Shown one piece after another: positions 46,538-59,234 of a DNA stretch of 64,000 nt (its first letter is position 1; each line of letters begins with the position of its first letter). The DNA lies in assembly GCA_000507305.1 (NCBI GenBank), contig DF239106.1, positions 191,067-255,066 of the forward strand. Reading direction: 5' to 3'. Both the position numbers and the translations under genes were made by a program. The stretch is from Breviolum minutum Mf 1.05b.01. Its lineage: Eukaryota; Sar; Dinophyceae; Suessiales; Symbiodiniaceae. The notes under the pieces were generated by a model. It was not told the origin of the DNA. It saw nothing but the letters and a program-made list of their open reading frames with translations, and made no database searches.

Positions 46538-46843
46538 TCATAATCCCGCAGCACTTTGTCGGCTAACGGCTGGGTTTGCCCCGGGTAGACTCTGATAGTT
46601 GAGATCCGCTACACGCGGTGTCAAAGGGCCAAAATTTTGGTGCTCCGCTCTGGAGCAACGCGTCGCGACGATCGCATAGATCTGTAGATTTGAGCTGGTT
46701 GCACTAGGAAAGCTGTCATTCATGGTGCATTGGTCAGGGTCGGGGGTGGGGGTTTTCATCCCCAAAAGAGTTCCAAAACCCTTGAAAGATTGGGACATGT
46801 TGTAGAAACTTGATGCGCTACAAATTGCTGTTGGTTCTTCCAA
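46538..46843 (-). CDS. candidate exon(s), unknown protein
   Basis: A 101-codon minus frame with a GC-rich central part (IYAIVATRCSRAEHQNFGPL then TPRVADLNYQSLPGANPAVS). Unlike most islands here, the plus strand has stops in all three frames through this part, so the strand is better supported. A likely acceptor is AAATCTACAG near 46690; no clear GT donor follows, though GATTAT could serve as a GA donor. Product unknown. Confidence 0.42.
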   Translation of the reverse strand: MEEPTAICSASSFYNMSQSFKGFGTLLGMKTPTPDPDQCTMNDSFPSATSSNLQIYAIVATRCSRAEHQNFGPLTPRVADLNYQSLPGANPAVSRQSAAGL

Positions 46844-46859
46844 TCAAATGCTGACCAAC

Positions 46860-49380
46860 AGAAATTCAGATGATTTTTTTTCCAGTGATCAGTTGACCTT
46901 TTAAGTTTTCATTGTTGTTTATTCTGGATTGTTTGAGGTCGCTACCCAAATGATCATAACAAACATGGGACCCACTTCATCTATGGGAATTTGAGGGGCT
47001 GGGCCCCCTCCTTTTTGCCACCAAACACAAGGATGGCCGAGGCCTAGGTTCTCAACCAACCAGTTCACCGAATGAGTGGCTGCTCTCCAACCGCCGCATG
47101 ATTTTCATATACCCATTTGATGGCAGGAATCTTGCACCATGGTTTCATGCTAAACGGTACGGAAAAAAAGAAGTGGACACTGGGGATAGAAGTCTGGATA
47201 TTTTTTTGGGAGGATGTGATCAGATGCAATTAGATCAATGTGTTTTCAGTTTGCTGTGTTTTGTGGCTTCCAAATGGTGCAGGCTTTCTGAACCATTGGA
47301 TTTATAAATTAAAATATGCTGAAGATTGCTTGTCAATCTGTTGCAGTCTGTCCCATGGTTATATGTTAACCGGTAGGCCGGGTGTAGCGTTTGTGCGTTT
47401 GCTTCAAGGTTGGTTCGAAAGGTCCCAACATCATCACTCCGTTTCCCGTGTTTGTCGCAGTTCAGCTTTTTTGGTTATTTTCCACCTATGTGTGTGTTCC
47501 AGATATTTCCATACATTTATCATATTATGAGAATATCGCGTCTTTCCGACAATGTAAAATCCGAATTTCCAAAGTTCACAGTGGCTCACGTGTGTGTGCT
47601 GATTTTGTTCGCAGCTGTTCGCTGAACACATTTTTGGAGGCGCTGGTGGTGTGTACCCCAAAAGTTTTATGAAAACCTCAACAGTTGACTTCAGGGGGAC
47701 CGGGCCCAAGAAAGTGCGACAAAAACTCTTCGTAAAATAGGAAACTTGTCTTGCGTAAGTTAAACAGCGAACGTAGGCGTAAGTTTTTTTCCAGCATGGA
47801 GATCAGTATTCATTCATCCCCCGGGTGAAAGGGTGAAGTGGTTTATCCACTTGGATTACGATCTGATGCGTTTTCTCGTCCCAATTGATTCGTTGATTGC
47901 GGTCCAATTTGCTTAACTAGTTGAGGTACACCTTCGAAAACTATTGTTTCCAAAGGCTGAACATGTTGAGGTTCAAAGCTATGGTTTCCAAAACACTTGA
48001 GGTTACTGGTGGATGGACTGAAAATTGTGGTTTCCAACACAAATCTCTTCTATCTGTCCATTTTCAGTTTCCAGCCCTTAGTTTTTGGAGGTGTCAATTA
48101 TTTTGTCCCATTATTTACAAGGGGGTTTTGCAGTGTTGGTGGTTGCAGCAAAAAATTGTGCACCTAGATTGGCATAGACAGACCAAGACTTTGCAAGATT
48201 CTCTTTTTGGTAAAAACAACTCGCAGAGCACCAGCTGAAAAACTCATCTTTACCAATACTGCAATGTATACAAATGTCGTTGGCAAATTATATGGTCGAC
48301 CTCAGCCCTATAAATAATGGTAGAAATTTCTATATCAACTGGTTTTTTCCGCCGGATTTCTTATTTCATCAACCTCTTGCAGCCTCAAAAAAACCTCAAT
48401 ATTTTCCTGGACCAGTCGAGGAGCCATCACAGGGCTCAAGTTGGTGGAAGTTTCGAACGAAAACAACGTGTTTTTCGGTATGTTTGTTAGGAGAGGACTG
48501 CACAGTCAGACTTCTTTTTAAAACCAACCCTTTCAAACATGAGGTGCTATGGGTTATATAACCCCCTGCCCGGAGTACACCATCGTACCAGGCTAATGGG
48601 AAAGGGGATGGTTATATAGTACATAGTCTACACTATGTGTATAGCAGTATGTCAAAATTGCGAGATCCCAAGGGTCAAGTACCTTCTTTCAAAACGGAAA
48701 AAACGTGGTCCACAACAAGCTTTGACCAAAATCTAACTGCAAACCTGACCTGAACTCTTGTACAAGGATAAGAGAAAATCCACCCACATACTACTTCCAA
48801 TCGAGATTTTTTGCAACCTCAACTCCTAGGCCTTCAAAATTTCAATTTCCATTGGGGCACTTTGGTAAGCTAACAGCAAGTTTGCACCTGAAAATTGATT
48901 GATGCTAGGAGAAAAAAAAATCCATTTGTTTTTTTTTTGGCCTTTTTTTGAAGGGGTCAACTCGGTGTTTGTTTCAGGGTACCAAACCAAAACACCCAAC
49001 CAGTGCTGCATTTAGCTGTGCCATGAATCTATGGACCTTGATGAGTGGGAAGACGAGGGACCACTGGAGTACACGGACCAGGCGCGCCTATCGTGTGTAG
49101 TTGAGTCCATTCCAAAAACTGTTGTTTCGCAATTTATAAGACCAAGTATTGGCTAGTTATAGAATTTGACAAATATTAGTGAGGCTGAAGGAATGAATTA
49201 AGCTGAAAAAAAACTATGGTGTTTTTTTTACCGGATTGTAGCATGGTGGAGCACCATTGAATTATTATTTGGGCGAATATGTTTGGAACTTTTTCCTCTC
49301 GCATCGAACAGCGTCGCGAGTCGCCATCCACCCTTGAGGATATGAAGCGATTCAACTTTTAGGGATGACTATGGAAAGAG
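46860..49380. other. non-coding, no gene recognised
   Basis: Several 60-100 codon frames lie on both strands (for example 47240-47672), without motifs or paired splice signals. 48550-48630 contains GGGTTATATAACCCCCTG, distantly like family I. Confidence 0.4.
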
Positions 49381-49384
49381 GTGT

Positions 49385-49515
49385 GATTATATGGGACCCA
49401 TTTGAGCAATAAAAAAGGCCCCTGGTTAGTTGGGTTATATGGGGGATGAAATCCCACCCAGTTATATATATAGGGATTCTAAAAAACCATTGAAAGGATC
49501 CATACTAAACAACCA
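49385..49515. repeat. family I copy, foldback form
   Basis: GGGTTATATGGGGGATGAAA and AAACCATTGAAAGGATCC followed by ACTAAACAACCAG, as in the tandem units at 39053. Confidence 0.5.
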
Positions 49516-50212
49516 GAAAATTGAAAGTAAGAGTTTTTTTTTTCGTGGCTCATGTAAAAGATTCGAAGAATGCAAATCTGTAGTGATTTTGAGGGTCCCA
49601 TTTCCCTGAATAATAGTGCTGACAACTGGGAAACCCAGCTTACTACTGCATGCAATATCAACAACTATATCATATCTACCGTACTGCACGCCGATTCATA
49701 AGGATTCGTGGTGTCTCCTGGGATCTTTTTCAAACAACGCAAGAGTCTCACGTGACGAAACATGCTGATAGAATTTCTACAGAAGGCGTCAAGTTGAAGT
49801 TGGAAATTTGTGAGCTTCAAGTTTATGAGGGTTATTGAGTGTCACCATGTTACCGTCAGAGAGGACGAATGTAGTTCACCTTCGAAAAAATCCGATTTTG
49901 CAGGATGGGGGAGAAGTTGAAGAGGTCTACGAAGAGGAAGAGGTGACTGGCTGAGGAATGGAGTAGATTTGATTTCTTTGCAAAGTTGAAGAAGTAACTG
50001 GTTGTAACTGGCTGGTTCGACTGGCTCAAACCATCCAGATTGTTTGAGTTACGACTGTTGGCATTGAACAAAAATTGTGCACACAAAGGCGATTCTGTGC
50101 TAAACTTGATGTAAATTCATGATGGGATCAACCAATATCAACGACCCTCGACTGGTTCGCCAGATTGGATCGCCATCGACACTATCACCATCAGATGCAA
50201 CAACAAATATCC

Positions 50213-50258
<46 letters not shown>

Positions 50259-50293
50259 CCACAACGACCACGACAATGACAACGACAACAACG

Positions 50294-50368
<75 letters not shown>

Positions 50369-50490
50369 ACAGCAACAACAGCAACAACAACAACAACAAC
50401 AACAACAACAAGCACAACACGCACAACCACAACCACAAACCACAACCACAGCCACAGCCACAACCACAACCACAACCGCAGCCACCAAAC
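50213..50490 (-). repeat. (CAA)n-based compound microsatellite (TTG on the minus strand)
   Basis: CAA, then GACAAC, CAGCAA, CAA and finally CCACAA units. It is the same trinucleotide as the other tracts but in the opposite orientation. Confidence 0.95.
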
Positions 50491-50674
50491 GACCAAACAA
50501 CAAAAGCCTGTCCCAATTTCTTGAAGTGTCTTGGGTCATTCGGGTGAGCCCCGTGACAGACTTCCGGGGAACAGCATTGCGATTTTCAGATGTTTTTCTA
50601 GACTCAACAATATTAGCACTCACATAGGGTGAAATCGATCCAACTGATGAATTCCCTGTGAGCTATTCTGATTA

Positions 50675-50799
50675 CTTGGATGTCCCAGGAAGTTAGTTAA
50701 TGGTTAGGAAGTGGGTTGTAACCCCAATACACCCCATTAGTAAGTAGGTTATAAATAACCCATTTACTAACCATTTACTAGCTTCCTGGGACATCCAAG
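50675..50799. repeat. foldback element, family H-like, perfect 19-bp arms
   Basis: ACTTGGATGTCCCAGGAAG and its exact complement CTTCCTGGGACATCCAAGT bound 125 bp. The interior holds GTAGGTTATAAATAACCCAT, itself near-palindromic. A further H block (GGGGCCCACC-type, 50860-50960) follows. Confidence 0.8.
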
Positions 50800-52024
50800 T
50801 ACAATTTACCAATCGCAGCATCTTTCGGGGTGACACGCAGCATTTCATTTTTGAATTTCAACTGGGGTGAAAAAGCCCTCCTTGTAGAAGTTCTTTCACC
50901 CCATTTGTAACTGGTTTTTGGGCCCCACCTTGTATCCCATGCATGAAATTACCCTAGGTGGTTAGTGTCACCTTTCCACAAACATTGACGGTCTCGTAAT
51001 CCTTATAGGCAAAAAGCCCGAAACATCTCCGACCGGAAGGCTAGGGTTTTCCCGATGTGTCGAACGGCACCAGGAAGGTGAATCGGAAGAACACACGGAT
51101 GATGAAATTGAGGCTCCGACAGCGTGGATAGTGGGAGATGTTCTTCCCATTGGAGGTTATTTGATGTTATTTGTATAAGAGATGGCATACAGATTAATAT
51201 TCCGGTAGGTGGTTTACAGCATATAGAATACATTTATAATATGTATATATACATACATTACATGTTTTATTTTGCAGGTAGATGTTACATATTCGTTATA
51301 TATGTAATATATTTTTACATACAGGACCCAACCCAACTGGCATGGTTCAGGAAGGGACCTTCACCAAAAAGGCTTTCAATACAGGATGGTGAAGTTGTGC
51401 AGTTTTACTCATAGATACCAGTTTTATACGTTATTCACGCATCCTAACGTTTTGTTGATTTTGTATATATATATACACACACACGGACAGCACCGGTTGA
51501 AAACTGAAACCTTCCAAGGGTGAAGTTGGTCATCATTGGTCCATACAACACTTAAGCAAACAGACATGTTTGTCACAAGTTTAAACGTATAGTCCCCTGG
51601 AAACTAACATGGAACCTGAAAATCACTCTTTGAAAAGGAAAACCATCGTCCAAACCTGTAGTTTTGGGTTCTGTGTTATTTTTCGGGGTTATATTTGATT
51701 TATATGTCCGCTGGATGTCAGCTACTGTGTAAATGTTTGGTGTTGTCATGTTCTAGGCAGATTTGTAAGTAACAAGTGCAATTTTTTACAGGATTTACAA
51801 AAAGGCTCAACCATTACCCTTCACCAACTAACCATTGAGGAGTTTGGGATTTAGATCGTACAACAAGGTGATTAATTTGCGATCAAAAAACGTAACCTTC
51901 AAAACAGCTTTTAGTACTGGTATCCTGAGAAGATATGCCCTACAAGGTAAATGGGGTTGTACGCCCTATAAATGGCCTTACAAGTGGGTAAACTGGGGTG
52001 AAATAACCCTACTCCTCGAAGTTA

Positions 52025-52143
52025 TACCCTCCCTGAAACTAACAGTTCGCCCCTGAAAATGGGTCATCCCCAAAAGGAAACTCATATTCCAACCATCCAT
52101 TTTTCAGGTGCAAACTTGTTTCCGTTCGTTTCAGGGAGGGTAC
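52025..52143. repeat. foldback element, family C copy, well preserved
   Basis: ACCCTCCCTGAAACTAACAG at the left and GTTTCAGGGAGGGTA at the right, with GCCCCTGAAAATGG and CCATTTTTCAGGTGC as inner arms. Confidence 0.8.
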
Positions 52144-53552
52144 ATAACCCCAATTTGTAACGATCGTAGGTGGGGTGTAGTGAGTGCATGATGGATGATC
52201 CATGGGGTCACCTCGTGGGTCAGGAAGTCCGTGATATCCGAGAGGATGAAGACCAAGACTCCATGGTAACATGGTGGCTATGGAAAGACGTTGGGAATGA
52301 CTACAACCACCCCCCTGAGGATTTTACCGGCTGGGTTCCATGATGTTCCATGTCCAAAAATGGAGGTTTGGGGAAAAGATCATGAATTCCATTCAAAATT
52401 CATGGGGTGAATTTTTTTAGGTGAACCAGCCGTTAATCTTCCAGGGTGGCAGTCAATCCTTCAAATGAGTGGCATGGGAGGGTTTGACTTCCAGGGTTTA
52501 TGGTGGTTTAGAATTCACACCCGAGAAGAGGAGAAATGACCCACGGTGATTTGAACACATTTTATTTGTGCTACACACACAAGATCACCATTCTTGGGAT
52601 TGTGTCAGACGTTCCGAAGTTTGGTAGTTCAAATCCATGTTTTCTTGAAGTAAGATCCTATGATGTGCAACATTTCCCAATAATATATTAATACAAATTG
52701 ATGTTGGCTGCGTGCAGAGGCCTGCCCCAAATTACAGCAATCATGTCGACCTAAGATCACTCTTGACCTGCTGAAAAGGGCACATAGAAAAGTATCAACA
52801 ACATGAAGCACTGCATCATCAGAGAAACAATATAATATATCACTGGATGTTTATTTGGTGAGTTCAAGCACCCCTCTAGTGTGATGAAATGAGGGTTCTC
52901 CTTCTTGAAGCGCCACTATTGTAGAGGCAGTTGAATTCGGTCTGTTGAACAAGTCTATATATTGATCATAGTATGGGATACTGCCCCAAACAACTAACAT
53001 ACATGGAACCTTAAGATCACCCCATTGAAAAAGAAACTCATCTTCCAAAACCTCTATATTTTTTGGGTTCCCTGTTAGTTTTTGGGTGGACTTTAACTTA
53101 GGATAGGATTGGGTGTTGTTCAGCTTTGAAGCTCGACACGAAGCTGACGAAAACCCGAGGTCTCATCAGTCTCGAACGAGTTGGATATGCCCAGAGTTTT
53201 CGGATGATTTTTTGAGTTTTCCACACAAGTGGTGATCGTAGATTAGATATGATTAGATGGTAATTTTGGTGATCGTGTCATTTGAGATGATTGTTTGGAT
53301 CATTCTAATAGGAGCTTGAGTAAGTTGGAGTAGCTGTAGTTCTTCCTAGGATTATTTCTTGGCCAAAAAATAGACCCAGATGAAAAAAGCACTTTTGAGT
53401 TGATTCCTGATTCAACCAAAAAAACACAAGCACTTTCTGTTGGAAATTCACTGGCAATCCTAGTACGGGGTGATCGTCAGGTGGCTACTGCCCATAACAC
53501 CGATCTTTCGACGTCGGCCGATGAAATGCTCCTGTTTGAGTGAGGAATGTAC

Positions 53553-53646
53553 CCCATAGCATCTGGTAGATTTACATATATTTACCTACATTTGCCATTA
53601 AAATCAACTAAATGAAGGTAAATATACCATACATGGATGGTATGGG
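53553..53646. repeat. foldback element, family B copy
   Basis: TATTTACCTACATTTGCCAT and ATGAAGGTAAATATACCAT, then ACATGGATGGTATGGG at the right end. Confidence 0.7.
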
Positions 53647-54712
53647 TACAGCTTTCTATAGGAATTTGACGTATAGGAATCGCACGAACACAGCTAGTCT
53701 ACATCACAGGATCAATCGAGCAGATTCCATTAGCAAACCAGTCTTGTCAATGAGAAGCTGCTTAGATTGTCAACAAGGGAGTTTTCTCAACCTGCATCGT
53801 CATTAAAAAGAACATTCACCATTTTGCTTGGTTCATCAGAAACCTCCTGAGATCACTTCCTTTTGGTGTATTGGTACCGTGTTGTAGAATAATGAAAAAA
53901 ACTCTGGCATTTTTCTCCTCCGTTGCCCGCCTTGGGCTTCCAGATCTCGATGGAGATGATGGAGTTGTTTTCCCATCACGAGCATGAGACTACACCCAGA
54001 ATCATTGGCAGTATATATTGGAGGAATAGTCCCCTCTTTTTTGTCAGTGGGGGGTTCCTATAAGAATTCAATAACCTTCACTTGCCACTTTTGGCGGGAG
54101 GGGTTTCCCATCTCAAATTACCCTCCCTGAAACATCCTAGAACTTTCGTAGCCCAAAATAGGCCTTCCCAAAAAAGGACATTTCATCTTACAACCGTCAA
54201 TTTTCTGGTGCTACTGTTGACGGAAGAAATCCTGCACCTGGGATGTGTAAAACCTTCTAAATAATGGGATTAGCTACCAACCTCAACTGGTGGATGCCGG
54301 ATTTCTTCCACCAACAGTATGTTTGTTTCAGAGAGTGTTATAATTACGCGGTTCTTCGAATCGCACATTTTCATTTGGGCCTCGTTTCACTTGTGTATCA
54401 CTGAGGGGTGACGATTCAGACGAAGACGAATTACCTGAGATGAAACGTGATGTAGCACAGGTGGGAGCTGCTATGAGCTGCTTGTTTTAAATCACCCCCT
54501 TATGAGTGGTGGTTCATGGTGAGAGTGACGTAACTCTAGGATGTAAAGTTGGTAAGTTGTCTCGGAAAATTCCATTTAGGTGACAAATGTTAACCAACTT
54601 TCATGGAGGGGAACGTTCGGAAACGGGGTTCATGGGGTTGATGGGCACAATACCCGAATGCATCGGTTGAGAAATGTAAAGTGTATATATACACATATAC
54701 AAATACATATAC

Positions 54713-54796
54713 GTAGGATCCATGTATGGTATATTTATCTACCTACACTTGGTTGATTTTTATGGTAAATGTAGGCAAATATACCATTTGGTTGAT
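54713..54796. repeat. foldback element, family B copy, reversed interior
   Basis: GTAGGATCCATGTATGGTAT at the left; GTAAATGTAGGCAAATATACC at the right. The interior ACTTGGTTGATTTTTATGG is the complement of the usual one. Confidence 0.7.
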
Positions 54797-54966
54797 ATCT
54801 ATTTTTTCCAACCATCTTAAGCAAATCTAGGTATAGAGGTTTTTTTGGCATAGAAACATGCCCTTGATTGATGTTCCCAGACAAAATAATGTATTGAGTG
54901 CAGTGGTTGCCACTGATGCTTATGGCTGGAAATTTCACTCAAACTTTTGGATGGTGGACAAAAAAT

Positions 54967-55056
54967 CCCATAGGGTCCATGTATGGAATATTTACCTACA
55001 TTTACCATAAATTCATGATGAATGTAGGTAAATATTCCATACATGGACCCTATGGG
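54967..55056. repeat. foldback element, family B, best-preserved copy
   Basis: 90 bp with 36-bp perfect inverted arms (CCCATAGGGTCCATGTATGG at the outer end). It lies 171 bp from another B copy. A transcript would fold into a long hairpin. Confidence 0.9.
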
Positions 55057-55181
55057 AATGTTTGTAGCAAGTCCACCAATGGAACGAACATAGGCCAACA
55101 GGTTTAACCTTTGGGGATGCTTAGCCTCCACTAAGAGTGACCACCTCCACCTCCATGAGAGGGTAAGAATTCCAATGTATT

Positions 55182-55286
55182 CTAGGTGTGGTTTATTTTT
55201 TGAATTTTGATGTTCATCGATATTTGGGGAAATGATCCCATTTGACGAGCATATTTTTCAGATCGGTTGGTTCAACCACCAACTAG
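55182..55286. repeat. foldback MITE-like element, family A copy 12
   Basis: CTAGGTGTGGTTT to ACCACCAACTAG. Both CTAG ends are present but the flanking 4-mers (TATT and TTAA) differ, so this is an older copy or one altered after insertion. Confidence 0.7.
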
Positions 55287-55917
55287 TTAAAATACTGAGT
55301 TTGTTGGCTTTGTTGATCTTCACGTTTTACACAAATGGCACCTGAATTCTTGCGAACACAGCGTGTGTCAAACTATGTGACCCCTTAGACAAATCATCGA
55401 AATGAGAAGAAGTTCGGAAAACAAAAAAACAGTAGATCTTTTCGGGAACCTAATTTTGAATCAGACCCATAATGGACCATATATAAGGTATCGTAGATAT
55501 TTTCAACATTCTATCATCTTTATTCATCTTTTGAAATCCATTAAGATTTCCGTCAAACAGGAACCATTTTGTTTGATTTCGGGGGCTTCCCATGTTTTGC
55601 CTCATCTTTGCCAGGTTTTTCCTGAAGAGCAATGGGGACGACTGGTGTGTGGGACCTCGAGAGATAATCAACCAATGGTTACAACAAATTATGGCTTAGG
55701 TAACCTAGGTATATTTAGGTACAAGGTGGGCCCCTACGATCGTTCTAAATGGTTAGCTGGGATAGAAATAACCCTACTTATGTGAAATAACCCTACTTAT
55801 ATAAGGAGTTGTTTCACCCCATCATAGCTGGTGTGAATTATCTCAAGGTTGGCCACAAAACAGCATGATCCACTGGGCCCCTCAACCCTTTAATTGTTAA
55901 CCATTGATTGAGATATC

Positions 55918-56038
55918 TCTCCCTAAAAGCAAACCGTTCGCACCTGCAAATGGATATTTGGAAGACTAGTTTCCTTTTGTGAGATGGCCTATCTTCAGGT
56001 GCTTAACAGCATGCTTTTTGGCTGTTAGTTTTAGGGAC
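55918..56038. repeat. foldback element, family C copy
   Basis: CTCCCTAAAAGCAAACCGTTC to GGCTGTTAGTTTTAGGGA, with TATTTGGAAGACTAGTTTCC inside. Confidence 0.65.
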
Positions 56039-56167
56039 CTTATCTCTTTTGTGCGGAAAGATGGCCAACTTGGCAGACGCCAACATCTCTTTCTAAAAGT
56101 TGGCCAGGTCCGTTGGTTCACCCTGAACAGTGACCGAAACCTTGGTTCTTTGCTGTTTTATTCAGGG

Positions 56168-56240
56168 ATGCAATCCTACCCAGTGATATAGGGAGTGTAG
56201 TAAACCATTATAAGGATCCCCATGGGCCCCAATCAAGATG
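56168..56240. repeat. dispersed repeat, family I copy
   Basis: AAACCATTATAAGGATCCCC, as at 29985. Confidence 0.5.
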
Positions 56241-56519
56241 TCATGGAATGTCAAGAGGGTTTTGATTGCTGTTCACCTGTTCTCAACCATCAAAACTTAG
56301 TGAAACATGACATTCAGTCTACTCCATGTACTCCGCAAAAGATTAACGAGAGTCCCCCTGAGAAGGAACCATTTTAAAAGGAAATGAATCATCTTCCAAG
56401 CATCAGTTTTCAGAGGATGTGTTAGTTTTCAGGGGTTAAACCCGGTTCATGCTTTCTGGGTCCACATTGTGTGACTTGTGGAAAAACTAAAGGACCTTGG
56501 GCCAAATACATCCCTAAGG

Positions 56520-56660
56520 CATGAGGCAAATACCCCCCCAGTAACAGTGACAAATAACAATTTTGTCTGGGATTCCCTACAAAAAATGTAATAGTCCTGG
56601 TGGTGCCTGCTACTGAGTGCAGGGTAGATCCAATATATACATCTACCATAACCAACAGTC
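56520..56660. repeat. foldback element, family J copy 2
   Basis: CCCCCAGTAACAGTGAC at the left; GCTACTGAGTGCAGGGTAGA and TCCAATATATACATCTACC at the right. Confidence 0.6.
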
Positions 56661-57119
56661 CTCGGGGTCTGTGAAAAACGATGACCATCCCCTTTTCGGG
56701 ATGAGGTCCCAAAAAGGTGGATTGATATGTTGGGGAGTAACACGCATCATTACAGTATATCATTGAAGATATTTGATTTGGTTGACATATGATATGATTT
56801 CTGTGGGAAACTGGGAGATGTCACAATTTGATTTAAAAACACCACAGCCCTCATACGTATTATTTTTCAACATGAACATTTGACCAGCCATTTTGACTCA
56901 TCGGTGGTGACTTCACCCCAAGGCTGCGATTCCAACGACTTTTGCTGTCATGTACGGGTAGCCCAGGTTGAGTCACAGATTTCTGCCTTCCTGGTTCGTT
57001 GAGTCGTCTATCCCCCTTGACACCTTGCTTGATTTGGTTTGGGGATTGCTCTCCCTGGAAACTAACAGCTTGCAAGTAGACATATCAATTTTCATGGATT
57101 TCCCGAATCATGCTGCAAA

Positions 57120-57213
57120 TACCCTCCTAGGAATTAACATATCCCATCAAAAATCACTTTTGAAGATGGTTTTCCTTTTCCCAACATAGGACATGTTAGT
57201 TCCCTGGAGGGTA
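57120..57213. repeat. foldback element, family C-like
   Basis: TACCCTCCTAGGAATTAACA at the left and TGTTAGTTCCCTGGAGGGTA at the right. Confidence 0.75.
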
Positions 57214-57721
57214 GATATCAGTAAGATATGAGGTTGACCCCCAGTAGTCAACATGAGCTTAAAGGAGTTGCCAAACCGCGACTGAAAAATCGCCCCAGAA
57301 GTTGGGTGCCTAGCAAGCTTTCCCTATCTTCCCTGAAGCGCATCGAAATGGTTTCGGGGGGTGAGATTTTTGGCCTGAAATTTGAGGAGACACAGAAAGT
57401 TGCTGATGACCTTCTCCATGTCCTTGTGGTTGGTCTTGCTGAATTTCTAGGGAGTACCTAGTAGAAAATCATGGATTTCTGTATGAATACATACATCATG
57501 TGTATACATGTCCAATAAATGGTGCACTTGAGTAGGATGCCACCACTTTAGGTGACATTTCCAAAAAAATGGTATTCTTGGATTAAGACATTCAATACAT
57601 TTGAGCAATGACCTAAACCCGTTTCATCTAAGCGACAAATGTCCTTTTGGATATGTCCCTGTGACGGTGAACACCGAAAATCCCCAGCTTTTCCACATAA
57701 CTTAAGCCTAACAACCCATAG

Positions 57722-58312
57722 GATCTGGCTTGCTCTGCACTGGGCAACGCCGAGGAGGCAACCCGGGACAGAGGAGCTAAGGGATCCGAATGGCGCGAAG
57801 ACACCCTCCCAACTGGTGTCGACAAGGAAGCAGAACAACACCAATGTTGGACTCTCAACATCGGGGGGCTTGGAGGAGTTAGGAGTTTGAAGGGCATCAA
57901 ATTTTCAAAAAGGCCGAAGCTGCTTCATTTGCAAGAAACTTCGTGTCATGAAGAACAGTGGAAAACAATTGAGAGGCATTTCAAAATGATGGGCTACAAA
58001 GCTTTCCACACTATGGGAACTTTGGATTCGAAGCCTTCTCACGGGGCTTGGAAGCGTGGCATCATCACTGTGGTGAGCGAAGGCTTGACAACAAAATGGG
58101 TTGAAGAATTTACATGGAAGAATGGCCAATTCCATGTAATCGAGGTAAACGGAGTGCTTTGCCTAAACTCTTACGTGAGGCCTGGAGAAGAAAGTGTCAC
58201 GCATCAGCTTTCAGAAATGGAAGCATTCATGACAAAGCTCAGATGGGAAGGCCATGGAACTGGGTGTATTTTACAGACATGCATGCCATACAAGTCAACC
58301 AGACGTAGGTAA
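57722..58312 (+). CDS. LINE apurinic-type endonuclease fragment (3'-truncated)
   Basis: The frame is open from just after a TAG at 57719. TLNIGGLGG is the N-terminal Asn motif of the exonuclease-endonuclease-phosphatase fold. KLLHLQETSC is the metal-binding Glu motif, and SYVRPG corresponds to the YRP-like motif. In LINEs this domain nicks the target to prime reverse transcription. The later GDFN and SDH motifs are absent: the reading ends at 58312, where a family B half-element (58284-58340) begins. The initiation codon is uncertain; several charged residues precede TLNIGG. Confidence 0.75.
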   Translation, partial: DLACSALGNAEEATRDRGAKGSEWREDTLPTGVDKEAEQHQCWTLNIGGLGGVRSLKGIKFSKRPKLLHLQETSCHEEQWKTIERHFKMMGYKAFHTMGTLDSKPSHGAWKRGIITVVSEGLTTKWVEEFTWKNGQFHVIEVNGVLCLNSYVRPGEESVTHQLSEMEAFMTKLRWEGHGTGCILQTCMPYKSTRRR

Positions 58313-58340
58313 ATATACCGTCGTCCCATGGATCCTATGG
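58284..58340. repeat. family B half-element at endonuclease break
   Basis: CAACCAGACGTAGGTAAATA then CCCATGGATCCTATGG, the right half of family B. It supplies the stop codon of the endonuclease fragment. Confidence 0.6.
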
Positions 58341-58733
58341 CTTATAATATGACTGGAAAGCGGAAGATGTATGAATGACCCCTAATCATCATCTTTCAGG
58401 GTTGGTAAGTCACGAAGGGTGGGTTCAACGTTTGAAGATTTTAGGGATCTGGGAATTGTTGCATGTCAATCAGTGGAGAAGATATCATTACGGGATATTT
58501 GTTCCCTCAAGTTTTACGAGTGAGTGCAATCAGATGACAATGGGTTATATAAGTTATATAGTTTACAATCTTTTTTCACACAAAAATTGGGGAACTTTCC
58601 AGTTTTTCTATTACTGTAAATTTATACCAATCATTGGGCCTTTTTGTAGCAACTCTTTTTTTTGGGGGGGAAACAGATTTAAAAAATTAGCTTTAAATGG
58701 ACATAAAATCGATTGAAATCATAAGATATTCAC

Positions 58734-59153
58734 ATGGGACCTGGAGGAACCACCCCCCCAATTCACGAGGTTTGTTGCCTCTCCTCCTTGCTCTTCTTTT
58801 GCTCTTTGCAGCTTTCCGCATGGCGCGGTTTTGAGAAAAAAACACGGCCAAAACGCCAAACGCGTCGTCGTTGTATGTGTCGTTTTTTGTTGGTTGTAGC
58901 TGACTCCAAGACAGCTATGTTTGTTGAGAAGATTGGACGTATTCAGACATTGATTCAACCTTCAAATATGCGTTTTATACTCAAATTCCTATACATAGCC
59001 TCTAATTTGACATCAAGCAAAAACACCATGGTTTTTGGCAGAAACCAGAAACATAGGCAAAAAATCTTAATAACTGCATTTCAGAAGCAGTTCCCCACCT
59101 TTCAGTGGGTGTTTGGTCCATTGGGTGGTCGCTTTTACCTTGAAGGAAACTGA
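58734..59153 (+). CDS. unrecognised ORF behind a strong splice-acceptor-like tract
   Basis: A 139-codon frame. A very strong pyrimidine tract ends in TTGCAG at about 58811, so the coding part, if any, is LSAWRGFEKKTRPKRQTRRR onward (basic), then VADSKTAMFVEKIGRIQTL. No family recognised; the acceptor-like tract is the main support. Confidence 0.25.
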   Translation: MGPGGTTPPIHEVCCLSSLLFFCSLQLSAWRGFEKKTRPKRQTRRRCMCRFLLVVADSKTAMFVEKIGRIQTLIQPSNMRFILKFLYIASNLTSSKNTMVFGRNQKHRQKILITAFQKQFPTFQWVFGPLGGRFYLEGN

Positions 59154-59234
59154 GATACCTGTTGAACTGTTGAAATCGGGGCTCCACTTTTTGAATAGGA
59201 GAAACATCTACAAATGGTCCATTTTTCATTGCCA

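Noticed and set aside
50100..50623. Poly-Leu, Cys, Asn and Thr ORFs of 100-160 codons
   Set aside because: They are translations of the (CAA)n-based microsatellite in each frame.
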